The notes beneath the pieces are model-generated. The model was not told the DNA's origin. It saw only the letters and a program-made list of their open reading frames with translations, and did not search any database. The position numbers and the translations under genes are program-made. From NCBI GenBank assembly GCA_019359415.1, contig JAHHHH010000006.1:1-64000 (forward strand): a DNA stretch of 64,000 nt, given 5' to 3'. This DNA comes from Iphinoe sp. HA4291-MV1. Its GTDB lineage: Bacteria; Cyanobacteriota; Cyanobacteriia; Cyanobacteriales; Nostocaceae. Positions 1 to 7,859 of this stretch are shown here, piece by piece; the stretch's first letter is position 1, and each line of letters begins with the position of its first letter.

Positions 1-75
1 AAGTTTAATTGTTTTGGAGCTAATCGTGCCACATCCTAATCCTCCGCTTCTCAGCAAAAACTACTTTTAATCTAA

Positions 76-199
76 TTACTCATTCTCCCACAGTAATACC
101 TGGTTAACTTACGCCGTGCTGTACTAGGTGTAAATTCCGGGTGAGCAGGAACAATGATGTCATCAATATGTTGAGCGATCGCACGAGCACAATGACATC
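76..199 (-). pseudogene. C-terminal coding remnant, unknown family
   Basis: The minus strand stays open for about 38 codons and ends in TAG near position 76. The stretch IDDIIVPAHPEFTP is protein-like and rich in ordinary cyanobacterial codons, and a HIP1 octamer (GCGATCGC) lies inside it. I see no start codon with a ribosome binding site, and sequence to the right (200-424) is AT-rich and non-coding. This is best read as the tail of a decayed gene; the family is not recognised. The rest of 1-424 holds nothing else I can support. Confidence 0.25.
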
Positions 200-424
200 T
201 TACGTTTCACTTGGCTCATGTTATATTCTCTCTATTTTATCTTCTATCTAAAGATATAGTTTTATAGATACATTGAAAAACTAGCCAGGGATAGATACTT
301 ATTTCTAAAGAGAGAGTAGATAATACTGTTGTTTGTCATTACAAGTATTACTTAGTATTACTTAAAAATGTATTACTCTTGGATCTACAAACCTTAGTTC
401 TATAGAATTTTTCATTCTCGTCCT

Positions 425-2353
425 ATGGTAAACACTCCTCCATCGCTGTTTTCAGAGAATCAATACAAGGTAGAAGATGCACAGGCAGAAGTCTCAGCCA
501 TTATAGAAACACCACCATCAGAGACAGAAATTGATCTAGAGTTTCTCTACACTAGAGATATTGAATTTCGTCAGGAAACTATTTACTTTCTTGTTGTGGA
601 TCGCTTCTATGATGGCGATCGCTCAAACAGCGAAGGTGCTAATGCAGAACTGTATGATCCAACGAGACAAGATTGGGGTAAGTACTGGGGCGGTGATTTG
701 CAAGGCGTCATCGATAAGTTAGATTATCTCAAGAATATGGGAGTGACAGCAATTTGGTTAACTCCTTTGTTTGAACAAATTGAAGACTTGTTTGTTGGCA
801 ATGCAGCAATGCATGGTTATTGGACAAAGGACTTTAAGCGGATTAATCCTCGCTTCATTGCAAAAGACGAAGAACCTTCTTTAAATAAAACACAAGAAAC
901 AAGAAATACCACATTTGATAAGTTAATTGCCGAACTGCACGATCGCAAGATGAAGTTGGTGCTGGATATTGTCTGCAACCACAGTAGTCCAGATATTAGT
1001 GGTACCAAAGGTGAGCTATACGACGATGGAGTCAAAATTGCTGACTTTAACAACGATGTGAATCACTGGTATCATCATTATGGTGAAGTGCAAGACTGGG
1101 AAAGCGAATGGCAAGTGCAAAATTGTGAATTAGCAGGTCTTGCAACCTTTAATGAAAACAATACTGAATATCGTAACTATATCAAGTCGGCAATTAAGCA
1201 ATGGCTTGACCGGGGTGTAGATGCACTGCGGGTAGACACTGTTAAACATATGCCTATCTGGTTTTGGCAAGAATTTAACGGTGATATGTACAATCACAAG
1301 CCAGATGTGTTTATTTTTGGTGAATGGATTTTCAACCATCCTTCTGATGAGCAGTCTGTAGAATTTGCCAATCACTCTGGCATGACGATTTTAGACTTTG
1401 GGCTGTGCGTAGCAATTCGAGAAGCCCTCGCACAAGGTGCAGAAGATGGATTTTATCTCATTCAAAACATTTTTGACCAGGATTATCACTACAACGGGGC
1501 GACAGAATTAATTACCTTCATTGACAACCACGATATGCCCCGTTTCCAATCGCTGAACTCAGATCCAGCGATGCTGAAAGTAGCAATTGTTCTAATTATG
1601 ACTTCTCGTGGTATTCCTTGCATCTATTATGGTACAGAACAATATCTCCACAACGACACCGATGGTGGTAGTGACCCGTATAACCGCCCAATGATGGAAA
1701 ATTGGGATACGGATAGTGAAATTTATCGCTACATCAGGCTACTTTCTGGCTTACGGCGACTGAATCCAGCAGTGTCGATGGGTAGCCAATGGCAGAAATA
1801 CATTACACCCGATGTTTACTGCTACGTACGTCGCTATCGTGAATCACTGTGCTTTGTAGCACTCAATAGAGGCGCAGCAGTCACCATACCAGAGGTAGAA
1901 ACAGAACTACCTGATGGCGAACACACCTGTGTGATGACTCGCAATAAGTATGAAGTGAAAGATGGTAAAATTTACGACTTGCAACTCGAAGAGCGAGGCG
2001 CTATCGTCTTCAGCCATGTTGGAGAACGGGTGAAAGGGCAAACCATTGTGCGAGTCCAACTCAATGGTGTAGAAACTCAACCAGGTGAGATTATTGTCGT
2101 GACAGGGGACTGTCCAGAACTAGGCGAGTGGGATATAGGCAAAGCATGTCCTTTGGAGTATATTAACACGAACACTTGGTTTGCGGAAATCCCCTTTAAC
2201 GAAAGTGCTGGGAAATTGATTAGTTATAAATATGCTATATGGCGAGAAAGGCGATCGCCCCTACGAGAAAATCTGATGAATCGTCGCTGGGTTATTGCCA
2301 AAGAAGGTACCGTCAAATGGCGTGATACCTGGGCTTCCGGACGCGAATCATAA
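425..2353 (+). CDS. GH13 alpha-amylase / CGTase-like enzyme with C-terminal CBM20
   Basis: A 642-aa glycoside hydrolase that should cleave or transfer alpha-1,4-glucans such as glycogen. All four GH13 signature regions are visible: DIVCNH at 181-186, GVDALRVDTVKH at 264-275 with the nucleophile Asp271, FGEW with the acid/base Glu300, and FIDNHD with Asp370. The last ~100 residues (from about 540) look like a CBM20 starch-binding domain, with the typical VRVQLN start and the GDCPELGEWD motif. There is no signal peptide, so it is probably cytoplasmic and acts on stored glycogen. The start is the first ATG after an AT-rich leader; no strong ribosome site is seen. Cyclodextrin glucanotransferase activity cannot be told from plain amylase activity by motif alone. 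It stands alone, with the next gene convergent. Confidence 0.93.
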   Translation: MVNTPPSLFSENQYKVEDAQAEVSAIIETPPSETEIDLEFLYTRDIEFRQETIYFLVVDRFYDGDRSNSEGANAELYDPTRQDWGKYWGGDLQGVIDKLDYLKNMGVTAIWLTPLFEQIEDLFVGNAAMHGYWTKDFKRINPRFIAKDEEPSLNKTQETRNTTFDKLIAELHDRKMKLVLDIVCNHSSPDISGTKGELYDDGVKIADFNNDVNHWYHHYGEVQDWESEWQVQNCELAGLATFNENNTEYRNYIKSAIKQWLDRGVDALRVDTVKHMPIWFWQEFNGDMYNHKPDVFIFGEWIFNHPSDEQSVEFANHSGMTILDFGLCVAIREALAQGAEDGFYLIQNIFDQDYHYNGATELITFIDNHDMPRFQSLNSDPAMLKVAIVLIMTSRGIPCIYYGTEQYLHNDTDGGSDPYNRPMMENWDTDSEIYRYIRLLSGLRRLNPAVSMGSQWQKYITPDVYCYVRRYRESLCFVALNRGAAVTIPEVETELPDGEHTCVMTRNKYEVKDGKIYDLQLEERGAIVFSHVGERVKGQTIVRVQLNGVETQPGEIIVVTGDCPELGEWDIGKACPLEYINTNTWFAEIPFNESAGKLISYKYAIWRERRSPLRENLMNRRWVIAKEGTVKWRDTWASGRES

Positions 2354-2370
2354 CCAAAAAACGGTTGCGT

Positions 2371-2691
2371 TTACTGCTCCAATTTCTCCCAAAATCTTGC
2401 TTCCAAATCTACATTGCCTTTAATACGCTTTTTGAAAGCACGCTTGAATGAGGCACTGAAACTGACTTCCACTATTATTCCTCTAGCAAGTTGTCTCAGT
2501 TCATTGATATTGGAGGAAAACTTTAGTTCCCCTTTTTGCTGCTCAAAGAGCGCTGACTTTAAGTTCGTATGGATCTCTTCGCGGCGTTCCTCGCACAGAT
2601 ACTGCTTCAGCAGCAGTTGAATTTCTTGCTTTTCGTCAGTGGAAAGACTTTTGATTGCCTTAACCACATCACTGAAAGTCATGGTTTGCAA
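2371..2691 (-). pseudogene. Antitoxin fused in frame to a truncated RelE/YafQ-like toxin
   Basis: The first ~70 residues (MQTMTFSDVVKAIKSLSTDE...) match the small helical antitoxins common in Nostocales. The reading frame then runs straight into VEVSFSASFKRAFKKRIKGN, the typical start of the partner RelE/YafQ-type toxin, preceded by an AGAGG-like ribosome site and a GTG. The toxin stops after about 33 residues, against roughly 90 in intact relatives, so its catalytic half is missing. The break lies 18 bp from the 3' end of the convergent amylase gene. I infer a decayed TA operon in which a deletion removed the toxin end. Whether a fused 106-aa product is made is unknown. Confidence 0.6.
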
Positions 2692-2804
2692 AACCTTAAC
2701 GTATCTACTCGACTAATTTAACACGCTGTTTGTTCTTGGAGATGAACTCAATTCTATCTAACTGCTACGATGCAAGAAGTAGAATCGAGAACTAGAGGAA
2801 CAAC

Positions 2805-2870
2805 ATGAGCTTAGTAATTTCAGATGAGGTTGTGAAAGCGAGTAGATTGGCTCAACCGTGCGCCTACTAA
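2805..2870 (+). pseudogene. UPF0175 antitoxin N-terminal remnant
   Basis: A 21-codon frame starts MSLVISDEVVKASRL, which is the conserved beginning of UPF0175-family antitoxins in cyanobacteria, and has a good ribosome site (AGAGGAACAAC before the ATG). Homology ends after about 15 residues and the frame stops soon after. A right-end copy of the TAGACTTCTTG-type inverted repeat lies just downstream (about 2930-2944), so insertion of a small repeat element may have cut the gene. Too short to be functional as an antitoxin. Confidence 0.5.
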
Positions 2871-2952
2871 AAGTTTCGTCAGTTCTTCTGGTGTGCCTGG
2901 TGCGGTTGGTGCGCGAAATAAAAAATATTTATGCAAGAAGTCTAGTTAACCA

Positions 2953-3630
2953 TCAACTCACAACTGCTCCCAAACTATCTTGCAATTTTGCCACCATCTC
3001 AGCACGCGCCGAAACTTCCAACTTGCGGAACATCCTTTTTAGTGCTTGCTTCACAGAATTTTGTGTAATCCAAAGTTTTTCGCCAATTTCCCCATTCGTT
3101 AACCCCCGCGCCACCAACTCAGCAATTTCTAACTCACGGGGAGTCAGACGACTTGCGAACAAGCAGAGAGGTGTTTTTGGTTTTGCGCGTAAAGTTGCGA
3201 TTTTTGCAGAAACATGAAGGCATAAAGCACTCATGTCAGCGATATCATTGACATTAAAAGCAGGAGTTCCAGCACGAGCGAGATTAAGCGTTCCCACAAG
3301 ACGACCATCACAGACAATTGGTCCACTCATCACATGTTCATGGTCATGACGCGAGCAAAAATGTTTCCAGTCTCCTGTTGGTAACACCAACTGCTCGTGA
3401 GCAGGAGCATGACGCTCAACGACGTAGCGTCCAACCGGGTTACTTTCCATACACACACCAGGAACATCTTGAACGTCAATCTCTCTTAGGAACGGCTCAT
3501 TCAACAGATAAATACCCCAACGCTGTACGCCAAAATACTTCGCCACTGTACCCATCACAGCTAGTCGTAATTCTTGCTCATTGCTCACAGAAGCTATTTC
3601 ATGAAATACAGTTTGGAGAGATTTAACCAT
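2953..3630 (-). CDS. GAF-domain LuxR-family transcriptional regulator
   Basis: A 225-aa cytoplasmic regulator. Residues ~5-150 look like a GAF sensor domain (VMGTVAKYFGVQRWGIYLL, then GPIVCDGRLVGTLNLAR). Residues ~160-222 are a LuxR/FixJ-type helix-turn-helix, with the signature LTPRELEIAELVARGLTNGE and the recognition helix around ITQNSVKQALKRMFRKLEV. The domain order is that of stand-alone GAF-LuxR regulators that respond to a small ligand or redox signal; the ligand cannot be read from sequence. It is transcribed away from the DUF3386 gene starting at 3732, with about 100 bp between the two starts, so a shared divergent promoter and regulation of the neighbour are possible but unproven. 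Confidence 0.85.
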   Translation of the reverse strand: MVKSLQTVFHEIASVSNEQELRLAVMGTVAKYFGVQRWGIYLLNEPFLREIDVQDVPGVCMESNPVGRYVVERHAPAHEQLVLPTGDWKHFCSRHDHEHVMSGPIVCDGRLVGTLNLARAGTPAFNVNDIADMSALCLHVSAKIATLRAKPKTPLCLFASRLTPRELEIAELVARGLTNGEIGEKLWITQNSVKQALKRMFRKLEVSARAEMVAKLQDSLGAVVS

Positions 3631-3731
3631 AGGTGTACCCAGTTGGGGTCTATGCGAAACTTAATAATTACTTCTATGCTAATAGCAGCAAAAGTAAAAA
3701 GCTAATATAACTGGTGACAATAGGAGAAACA

Positions 3732-4388
3732 ATGACAGTAACACAAGTTTCTGCTCAAGAACTTTTTCGTGCTGCTTACGAAAACCGCTACACTTGGAAT
3801 AAAAACTTCCCTGGTTACACTGCAGATGTCACCTATAAGCAAGACGAGCAGGTGTTTACAGGTAAAATTCGTATCAACGCGAATCTCAAAGCAGATGTTT
3901 TTGAGGTAGAAGATGAGCAGGCGAAGCAAGTAATTAACAATCAAGCATGGGAAATAGCTATTCACCGCATTCGTCGCTCCTTTGAAGAAACCCATGGCGC
4001 AAACACGTTTCACTATGGTGTGACTGATGAAACTGGTGCTGTTGAAATTTTTCTAGGCGGGAAATCAGAAGGCGATCGCTACAAAATCCGCAATAATGAA
4101 GTGTGTCTTGTCCACCGTCATATCCACGGCGTTGTTGTAACGATTAACACTTTTAGTAGTCAACATACTGGGGAAGGTTACCTGTCTCATCAATACGACT
4201 CTGTTTACCACGATCCGAAAACAGGTGAACAAAAAGGTGGAATCAGCCAGTTTACAGATGAGTACGAAAAAGTTGGTGATTACTTTATCCTCAATCGCCG
4301 ATTGATTTCCACTGAAACTGCAGGACAAACATCAACTCAGGAAATTATCTTTTCCAACATTCAGTTGTTGGAACCTGTCGCTGCTTAA
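3732..4388 (+). CDS. DUF3386 domain protein
   Basis: A 218-aa protein matching the cyanobacterial DUF3386 family along its whole length, including the conserved ENRYTWNKNFPGYTADV, ETHGANTF and HIHGVVVTINTFSS blocks. The function of the family is not established. There is no signal peptide or membrane segment. I place the start at 3732 because AGGAG lies 5 bases upstream; a GTG at 3714 in the same frame has no such site. A strong hairpin terminator follows 37 bases after the stop, so it is probably a single-gene transcript. Confidence 0.88.
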   Translation: MTVTQVSAQELFRAAYENRYTWNKNFPGYTADVTYKQDEQVFTGKIRINANLKADVFEVEDEQAKQVINNQAWEIAIHRIRRSFEETHGANTFHYGVTDETGAVEIFLGGKSEGDRYKIRNNEVCLVHRHIHGVVVTINTFSSQHTGEGYLSHQYDSVYHDPKTGEQKGGISQFTDEYEKVGDYFILNRRLISTETAGQTSTQEIIFSNIQLLEPVAA

Positions 4389-4424
4389 GTTTTTTAGTGT
4401 TGGAAATACATATAATGTGCATAT

Positions 4425-4454
4425 AAAAAGACAGACTCATTAGCCTGTCTTTTT
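4425..4454 (+). terminator. Rho-independent terminator after the DUF3386 gene
   Basis: A perfect 10-bp stem (AAAAAGACAG / CTGTCTTTTT) with a 10-base loop, ending in a T run on the plus strand. It sits 37 bases after the DUF3386 stop codon. Confidence 0.85.
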
Positions 4455-4497
4455 ATGGGCTTATTTTTTTACAACTTTACTTAGAAAAATTACTTAA

Positions 4498-4610
4498 TAG
4501 ACTTCTTGTAAAAGTCCCTCTTTTCGCGCTCTTATTTGCGCCTTTGCGTCTACTCTGCGAGAACGGCTCCGCCGAATGCGTGAGACAAAAATATTTATAC
4601 AAGAAGTCTA
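4498..4610. repeat. MITE-like element with TAGACTTCTTGTA terminal inverted repeats
   Basis: A 113-bp non-coding segment bounded by perfect 13-bp inverted ends (TAGACTTCTTGTA / TACAAGAAGTCTA). It contains the GC-rich interspersed text found elsewhere in the window (CTGCGAGAACGGCTCCGCC). A related right end (GCAAGAAGTCTAG) occurs at 2930-2944. It carries no coding capacity. Confidence 0.6.
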
Positions 4611-4647
4611 GTGTTGTATAAGCAATCTCAATATCATCAGATAGCAA

Positions 4648-4743
4648 TTATTTAGTTCTTCTAGTGTTCTTAACCTCTGTTGCACGACAGATGATTGGTG
4701 CAGAAAGAATCACGAAAGCAATCAAAGCCAGATTAGTAAACAT
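4648..4743 (-). CDS. 31-aa single-pass membrane protein
   Basis: A 31-codon frame (MFTNLALIAFVILSAPIICR, then a short basic tail ending in RRTK) with a good ribosome site: AGAGG seven bases before the ATG. Residues 4-20 form one hydrophobic helix and the tail is positively charged, so the C-terminus should stay in the cytoplasm. The size and build resemble the small subunits of photosystem II or the cytochrome b6f complex, but I cannot match it to any named Psb, Psa or Pet protein. Unknown function; real coding is likely given the start context. Confidence 0.5.
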   Translation of the reverse strand: MFTNLALIAFVILSAPIICRATEVKNTRRTK

Positions 4744-4896
4744 TGTTTAACCTCTGTTATGTTTTCAGTTCATCTGGGTATAGGACTGCTGAGAGTTCCT
4801 GCAAAGTTCCAGAGATTTCTGGTCTTTAGGACAGTTTTCAAAGCTTCATATATGAACTTCTTCTTAAGTATTTTTTTACTAAGTAGCTCAACCTAA

Positions 4897-5244
4897 TTAA
4901 ACGTAAAAAAGGAATTTCAAAATCTTATCGCTGTACCTAAATATCTGCAAATAGAGAAGCAATTTACCAATAAGTCTTAAAGACTCGTCATCGAGTGTTT
5001 GATACTCGCTCATGAGTGTTTGATGCTCACGCACGAGTGTTTGATGCTCGCTCATGAGTGTTTGATGCTCACGCACGAGTGTTTGATGCTCACGCACGAG
5101 TGTTTGATGCTCGCTCATGAGTGTTTGATGCTCGCTCACGAGTGTTTGATGCTCGCTCACGAGTGTTTGATGCTCGCTCACGAGTGTTTGATGCTCACGC
5201 ACGAGTGTTTGATGCTCGCTCATGAGTGTTTGATGCTCGCTCAT
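4897..5244 (-). CDS. Possible heptapeptide-repeat protein
   Basis: A 115-aa frame made of 12 heptapeptide units (consensus L-V/M-S/R-E-H-Q-T) and a C-terminal tail of about 31 residues (DDESLRLIGKLLLYLQ...). The tail is unrelated to the repeat and looks like an amphipathic helix. No Shine-Dalgarno is visible before the ATG, and the repeat itself opens both strands, so the frame could be an accident. If real, the repeat would form an extended, mildly charged rod rather than a classical coiled coil, since hydrophobic residues fall at adjacent rather than a/d positions. Confidence 0.25.
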   Translation of the reverse strand: MSEHQTLMSEHQTLVREHQTLVSEHQTLVSEHQTLVSEHQTLMSEHQTLVREHQTLVREHQTLMSEHQTLVREHQTLMSEYQTLDDESLRLIGKLLLYLQIFRYSDKILKFLFYV

Positions 5245-5262
5245 GAGTGTTTGATGCTCGCT
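4993..5262. repeat. 13-copy 21-bp tandem repeat, open on both strands
   Basis: Thirteen head-to-tail copies of a 21-bp unit beginning GAGTGTTTGATGCTC, the last truncated. Variation is confined mostly to two spots (ACGCAC / CGCTCA / CGCTCAT). Because 21 is a multiple of three and no unit contains a stop, long frames exist on both strands: on the minus strand a heptapeptide repeat of the form SEHQTLV, on the plus strand AHECLML. The minus frame (4897-5244) ends with a unique 31-residue tail containing KLLLYLQIF, which makes that strand the better coding candidate, but it has no ribosome site and a stop lies in frame just upstream. Confidence 0.85.
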
Positions 5263-5719
5263 TCAAACGTAACAATTTCTGCTTGACAAAGAAACAGGTT
5301 TTTGTGCTACTCTATAAACAATGGAAAAGGTGTGCGCAGATAAACTCCTCTGCATAATAGCGCAATGAGTCATAAAGGCAACTGGTCATAAAAAGCATTC
5401 AGTTTGAAAACTCATAAAGAGGCTAGGTTGGGAGAATGTTCAAAGTGCGATCGCGTTGGCGTTGGCGCAGCCTCTCGTAGAGAAGCCTCTCGTCCCTTGC
5501 GCGTCTCCGACAGGAGAAGAGAAGCGGCTCCTTTGGAGCATCGCGTTCGGCGATAGCGCAAAGCAATTGCCCAAGGGGCAGTGGCAAAGCCAATCGCTAC
5601 ATAAGAGAAATTTTTTTAGCGCTACAGGTGATACAGTAGGGATTACTAGCTGCTATGCTCACACTAAACTTAAAATGATTGCAGTGGTTTGTACCTGGCA
5701 CGGTAACTGAGGGGATGAC
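5263..5719. other. Intergenic region with interspersed palindromic repeat
   Basis: There is no convincing gene. From about 5440 to 5600 the DNA is a mosaic of the extragenic palindromic repeat common in Nostocales (GCAGCCTCTCGTAGAGAAGC, and GCGTCTCCGACAGGAGAAG). The same motifs recur in reverse at 58035-58180. A TTGACA hexamer at 5283 may be the -35 box of a promoter for the kinase gene at 5720, but a good -10 at proper spacing is not clear. Confidence 0.5.
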
Positions 5720-7063
5720 ATGATTATAAATCCAGGGCAGTCATTGTTTGGTGGGCGCTACGTTATTGAAAGAGAACTAGGTAAAGGTGGAATAGGTATT
5801 ACCTTTCTCGCCAAAAACCGGCGTGGTGAATTACGAGTTGTTAAAACTTTCCGAGAAGACATTTTCAACAGCCCTACCTGTAGACCGTACCAAAATAAAT
5901 TACGAGATGACTTCAAAAATGAAGCGTTGCGATTGTCATTGTGTCGCCATCCTCATATAGTACAGGTGGAAAACGTCTTTGATGAAGGTGATTTTCCATG
6001 TATGGCGATGGAGTACATTGAAGGCGAAGACTTAGGCGATCGGATAAAACAAAAGGGAGTCTTACCCGAAGCCGAAGCACTGAGATATATCCAGCAAATT
6101 GGCGATGCATTAACCTTAGTTCATGATCGCGGTTTGCTACATCGAGATTTAAAGCCGAGTAACATCATGATGCGTGCTGACAAAGCCGAAGCAGTGCTGA
6201 TTGACTTTGGCATCGCCAGACAATTTATCTCTGGTGCTAATCAAAGGCTTACGGTTGGTTACACTCCCGGTTATGCGCCTCCAGAACAGTACAACTCGGA
6301 AGTCGAAGCGGGAGAATATATTGATGTCTATGCTTTAGCCGCGACGCTGTATCATTTGCTAACAAGATTTCCGCCGATAGTTGCCAATCAGCGGAAACAA
6401 TTTACCCTGCAACCACCAAAAGATATTAATCTCAACGTTAGCGACAGGGTGAACGATGCAATTATGCGGGGAATGGCGTTAAATTACAGATATCGTCCCC
6501 AGTCGGTGCAGGAATGGTTGGATTTATTAGAAATAGTAGTACCACCGACAATACCAGTTGCAAATCCGACACCAGTAATACAACCAATAATATCGCCTCC
6601 ACAACTTCCAACCTCAAACTCCCCTGCACCAACAGTCAAATTCCCATCCCAACCGCAAAGCGAAAAACCAATATCTCCTGTTGTTACACCTGATAACTGG
6701 GAATGCGTCCACACTATCCTTAGCTTTTCTGGAAAGGTCGCCCTTAGTCCCAAGGGAGATATTCTGGCGGGTATAGCAGGTTGTGTGATTCACCTGTTTG
6801 AAGTTAGTACAGGTAAACTTATCCGCACCCTAACTGATCATCATTCCAATTCGGTTCGTTCCGTTGCCTTTAGTGCAGATGGGCGAATTCTTGCCAGTGG
6901 TAGTCGGGACAAAACAATCAAACTGTGGGACGTGCAAACAGCGAAAGAAATTTGCACTTTAGATCATTTTAATGGTGTTTCTTCCGTCGCCTTTAGTCCC
7001 GATGAACATTGGCTTGCTGGTGGTGATGATAGCGGGAATATCAAGATTTGGCGGCGGGGGTGA
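5720..7063 (+). CDS. Ser/Thr protein kinase with three WD40 repeats
   Basis: A 447-aa Hanks-type kinase. Residues ~14-270 hold the catalytic domain with every key residue: glycine loop GKGGIG (21-26), Lys42, Glu68, HRDLKPSN with Asp143, DFG at 162-164 and APPEQ. A proline-rich linker (about 275-330) follows, then three WD40 repeats (RTLTDHH..., KLWDVQTAKE, KIWRRG). Seven blades are normal for a closed propeller, so the C-terminal part is short, either by truncation or because it pairs with another copy. There is no membrane segment. The start is set by the ATG at 5720 with GAGGGG upstream. Substrates cannot be predicted; cyanobacterial WD40 kinases act in stress and carbon/nitrogen signalling. 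Confidence 0.9.
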   Translation: MIINPGQSLFGGRYVIERELGKGGIGITFLAKNRRGELRVVKTFREDIFNSPTCRPYQNKLRDDFKNEALRLSLCRHPHIVQVENVFDEGDFPCMAMEYIEGEDLGDRIKQKGVLPEAEALRYIQQIGDALTLVHDRGLLHRDLKPSNIMMRADKAEAVLIDFGIARQFISGANQRLTVGYTPGYAPPEQYNSEVEAGEYIDVYALAATLYHLLTRFPPIVANQRKQFTLQPPKDINLNVSDRVNDAIMRGMALNYRYRPQSVQEWLDLLEIVVPPTIPVANPTPVIQPIISPPQLPTSNSPAPTVKFPSQPQSEKPISPVVTPDNWECVHTILSFSGKVALSPKGDILAGIAGCVIHLFEVSTGKLIRTLTDHHSNSVRSVAFSADGRILASGSRDKTIKLWDVQTAKEICTLDHFNGVSSVAFSPDEHWLAGGDDSGNIKIWRRG

Positions 7064-7088
7064 ACAAAGGTCATCAGTGGTAGTAGTT

Positions 7089-7319
7089 TCAAACATCACC
7101 TACTACAGCTATCAAGCGATGTTCTCGGTCAGCAGCAAACTCTAAACAGGCTCTAATGTCTTCTTCCGTCAATTCTGGAAAGTCATCTAAAATTTCTGTA
7201 TGAGACATTCCAGTTGCTAACCAGCCTAAAACATCATAGACAGTAATACGCATTCGTCTAATGCAAGGCTTACCGCCGCGTTTACCTGGCTCGATTGTAA
7301 TAATGTCGCGGTAGCTCAT
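7089..7319 (-). CDS. DUF433 antitoxin-like protein, partner missing
   Basis: A 76-aa DUF433 protein with the family hallmarks RDIITIEPGKRGGKPCIRRM and ITVYDVLGWLATGMS, a winged-helix-like DNA-binding fold. DUF433 genes usually precede a DUF5615 (PIN-like) toxin on the same strand. Here the 3' side is only 25 bp from the end of the convergent kinase gene, and no toxin is present. It is an orphan antitoxin or the survivor of a decayed pair. Confidence 0.8.
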   Translation of the reverse strand: MSYRDIITIEPGKRGGKPCIRRMRITVYDVLGWLATGMSHTEILDDFPELTEEDIRACLEFAADREHRLIAVVGDV

Positions 7320-7379
7320 AAGGAAAGTCGAGTTTGTTTTTACTCCCTAGTCTATCCTAAGCGTTGGAGTTTGCTGCAA

Positions 7380-7542
7380 AGGTTTCAGCTTCTCAGTTCC
7401 CGCGCTTCCTGGTTGCTGGTCTGAGGGAGATACTGAAGAAGAAGCACTCATTAACATTCAAGATGCAATCCATGAGTATCTAGCAGCACTGCAAGATCGG
7501 TTACAAGATGTGGAAATCCGCGAGATTGAGGTACAGGTGTAG
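7380..7542 (+). pseudogene. hicB: hicB antitoxin, C-terminal fragment
   Basis: The frame VPALPGCWSEGDTEEEAL followed by INIQDAIHEYLAAL is the conserved core and C-terminus of HicB antitoxins. The N-terminal ~20 residues and the start codon are lost; a stop lies in frame just upstream. The fragment ends at the TAG three bases before the hicA start, which keeps the normal hicB-hicA spacing. Confidence 0.7.
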
Positions 7543-7545
7543 TTT

Positions 7546-7677
7546 ATGCCTCGAATACCTGGCGTCAATCACTTAGATGCAGTGCGTGCTTTGAAGAAAG
7601 CAGGCTTTGAGATTATTCGCCAAGGTACACCACCCCTTGGGAGCGCTAACATCAGCACACCTTGGCGATTAGTATAA
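7546..7677 (+). pseudogene. hicA: hicA toxin, N-terminal fragment
   Basis: It starts MPRIPGVNHLDAVRALKKAG and continues FEIIRQGT, the first ~30 residues of HicA, then diverges (PPLGSAN...) and stops at 43 aa. The catalytic histidine that normally follows the RQG motif (RQGKHI/RQGSHI) is gone. Together with the hicB fragment this is a dead hicBA locus. Confidence 0.7.
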
Positions 7678-7830
7678 GCTACCAACTCTCTCACCAGAAG
7701 TATTTCAAAAATCAAATAGGAATCCTATATATTACTTGTAGACAAAAGTTTTGTGGGGTGGGCATCTTGCCTGCCCTAATTATGCAAATAAAATTTTAAC
7801 GTGATTGTTGACACCAATGAGCGGAACGTG

Positions 7831-7846
7831 CCTCCTACGGAGGAGG
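7831..7846 (+). promoter_or_regulatory. Hairpin masking the Shine-Dalgarno of the 7860 gene
   Basis: CCTCCT (7831-7836) can pair perfectly with AGGAGG (7841-7846) across an ACGG loop, so the ribosome site is locked in a stem. An ATG at 7850 in another frame begins an 8-codon frame that overlaps the true start at 7860. The arrangement could reduce or condition translation; this is inference. Confidence 0.4.
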
Positions 7847-7859
7847 TTTATGTATAAAT

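Noticed and set aside
4993-5262. CRISPR array
   Set aside because: The 21-bp units abut directly with no unique spacers, and no cas genes are in the window; it is a simple tandem repeat.
5456-5710. 84-codon frame on the plus strand
   Set aside because: It is the translation of interspersed palindromic repeat DNA, with no ribosome site or family features.
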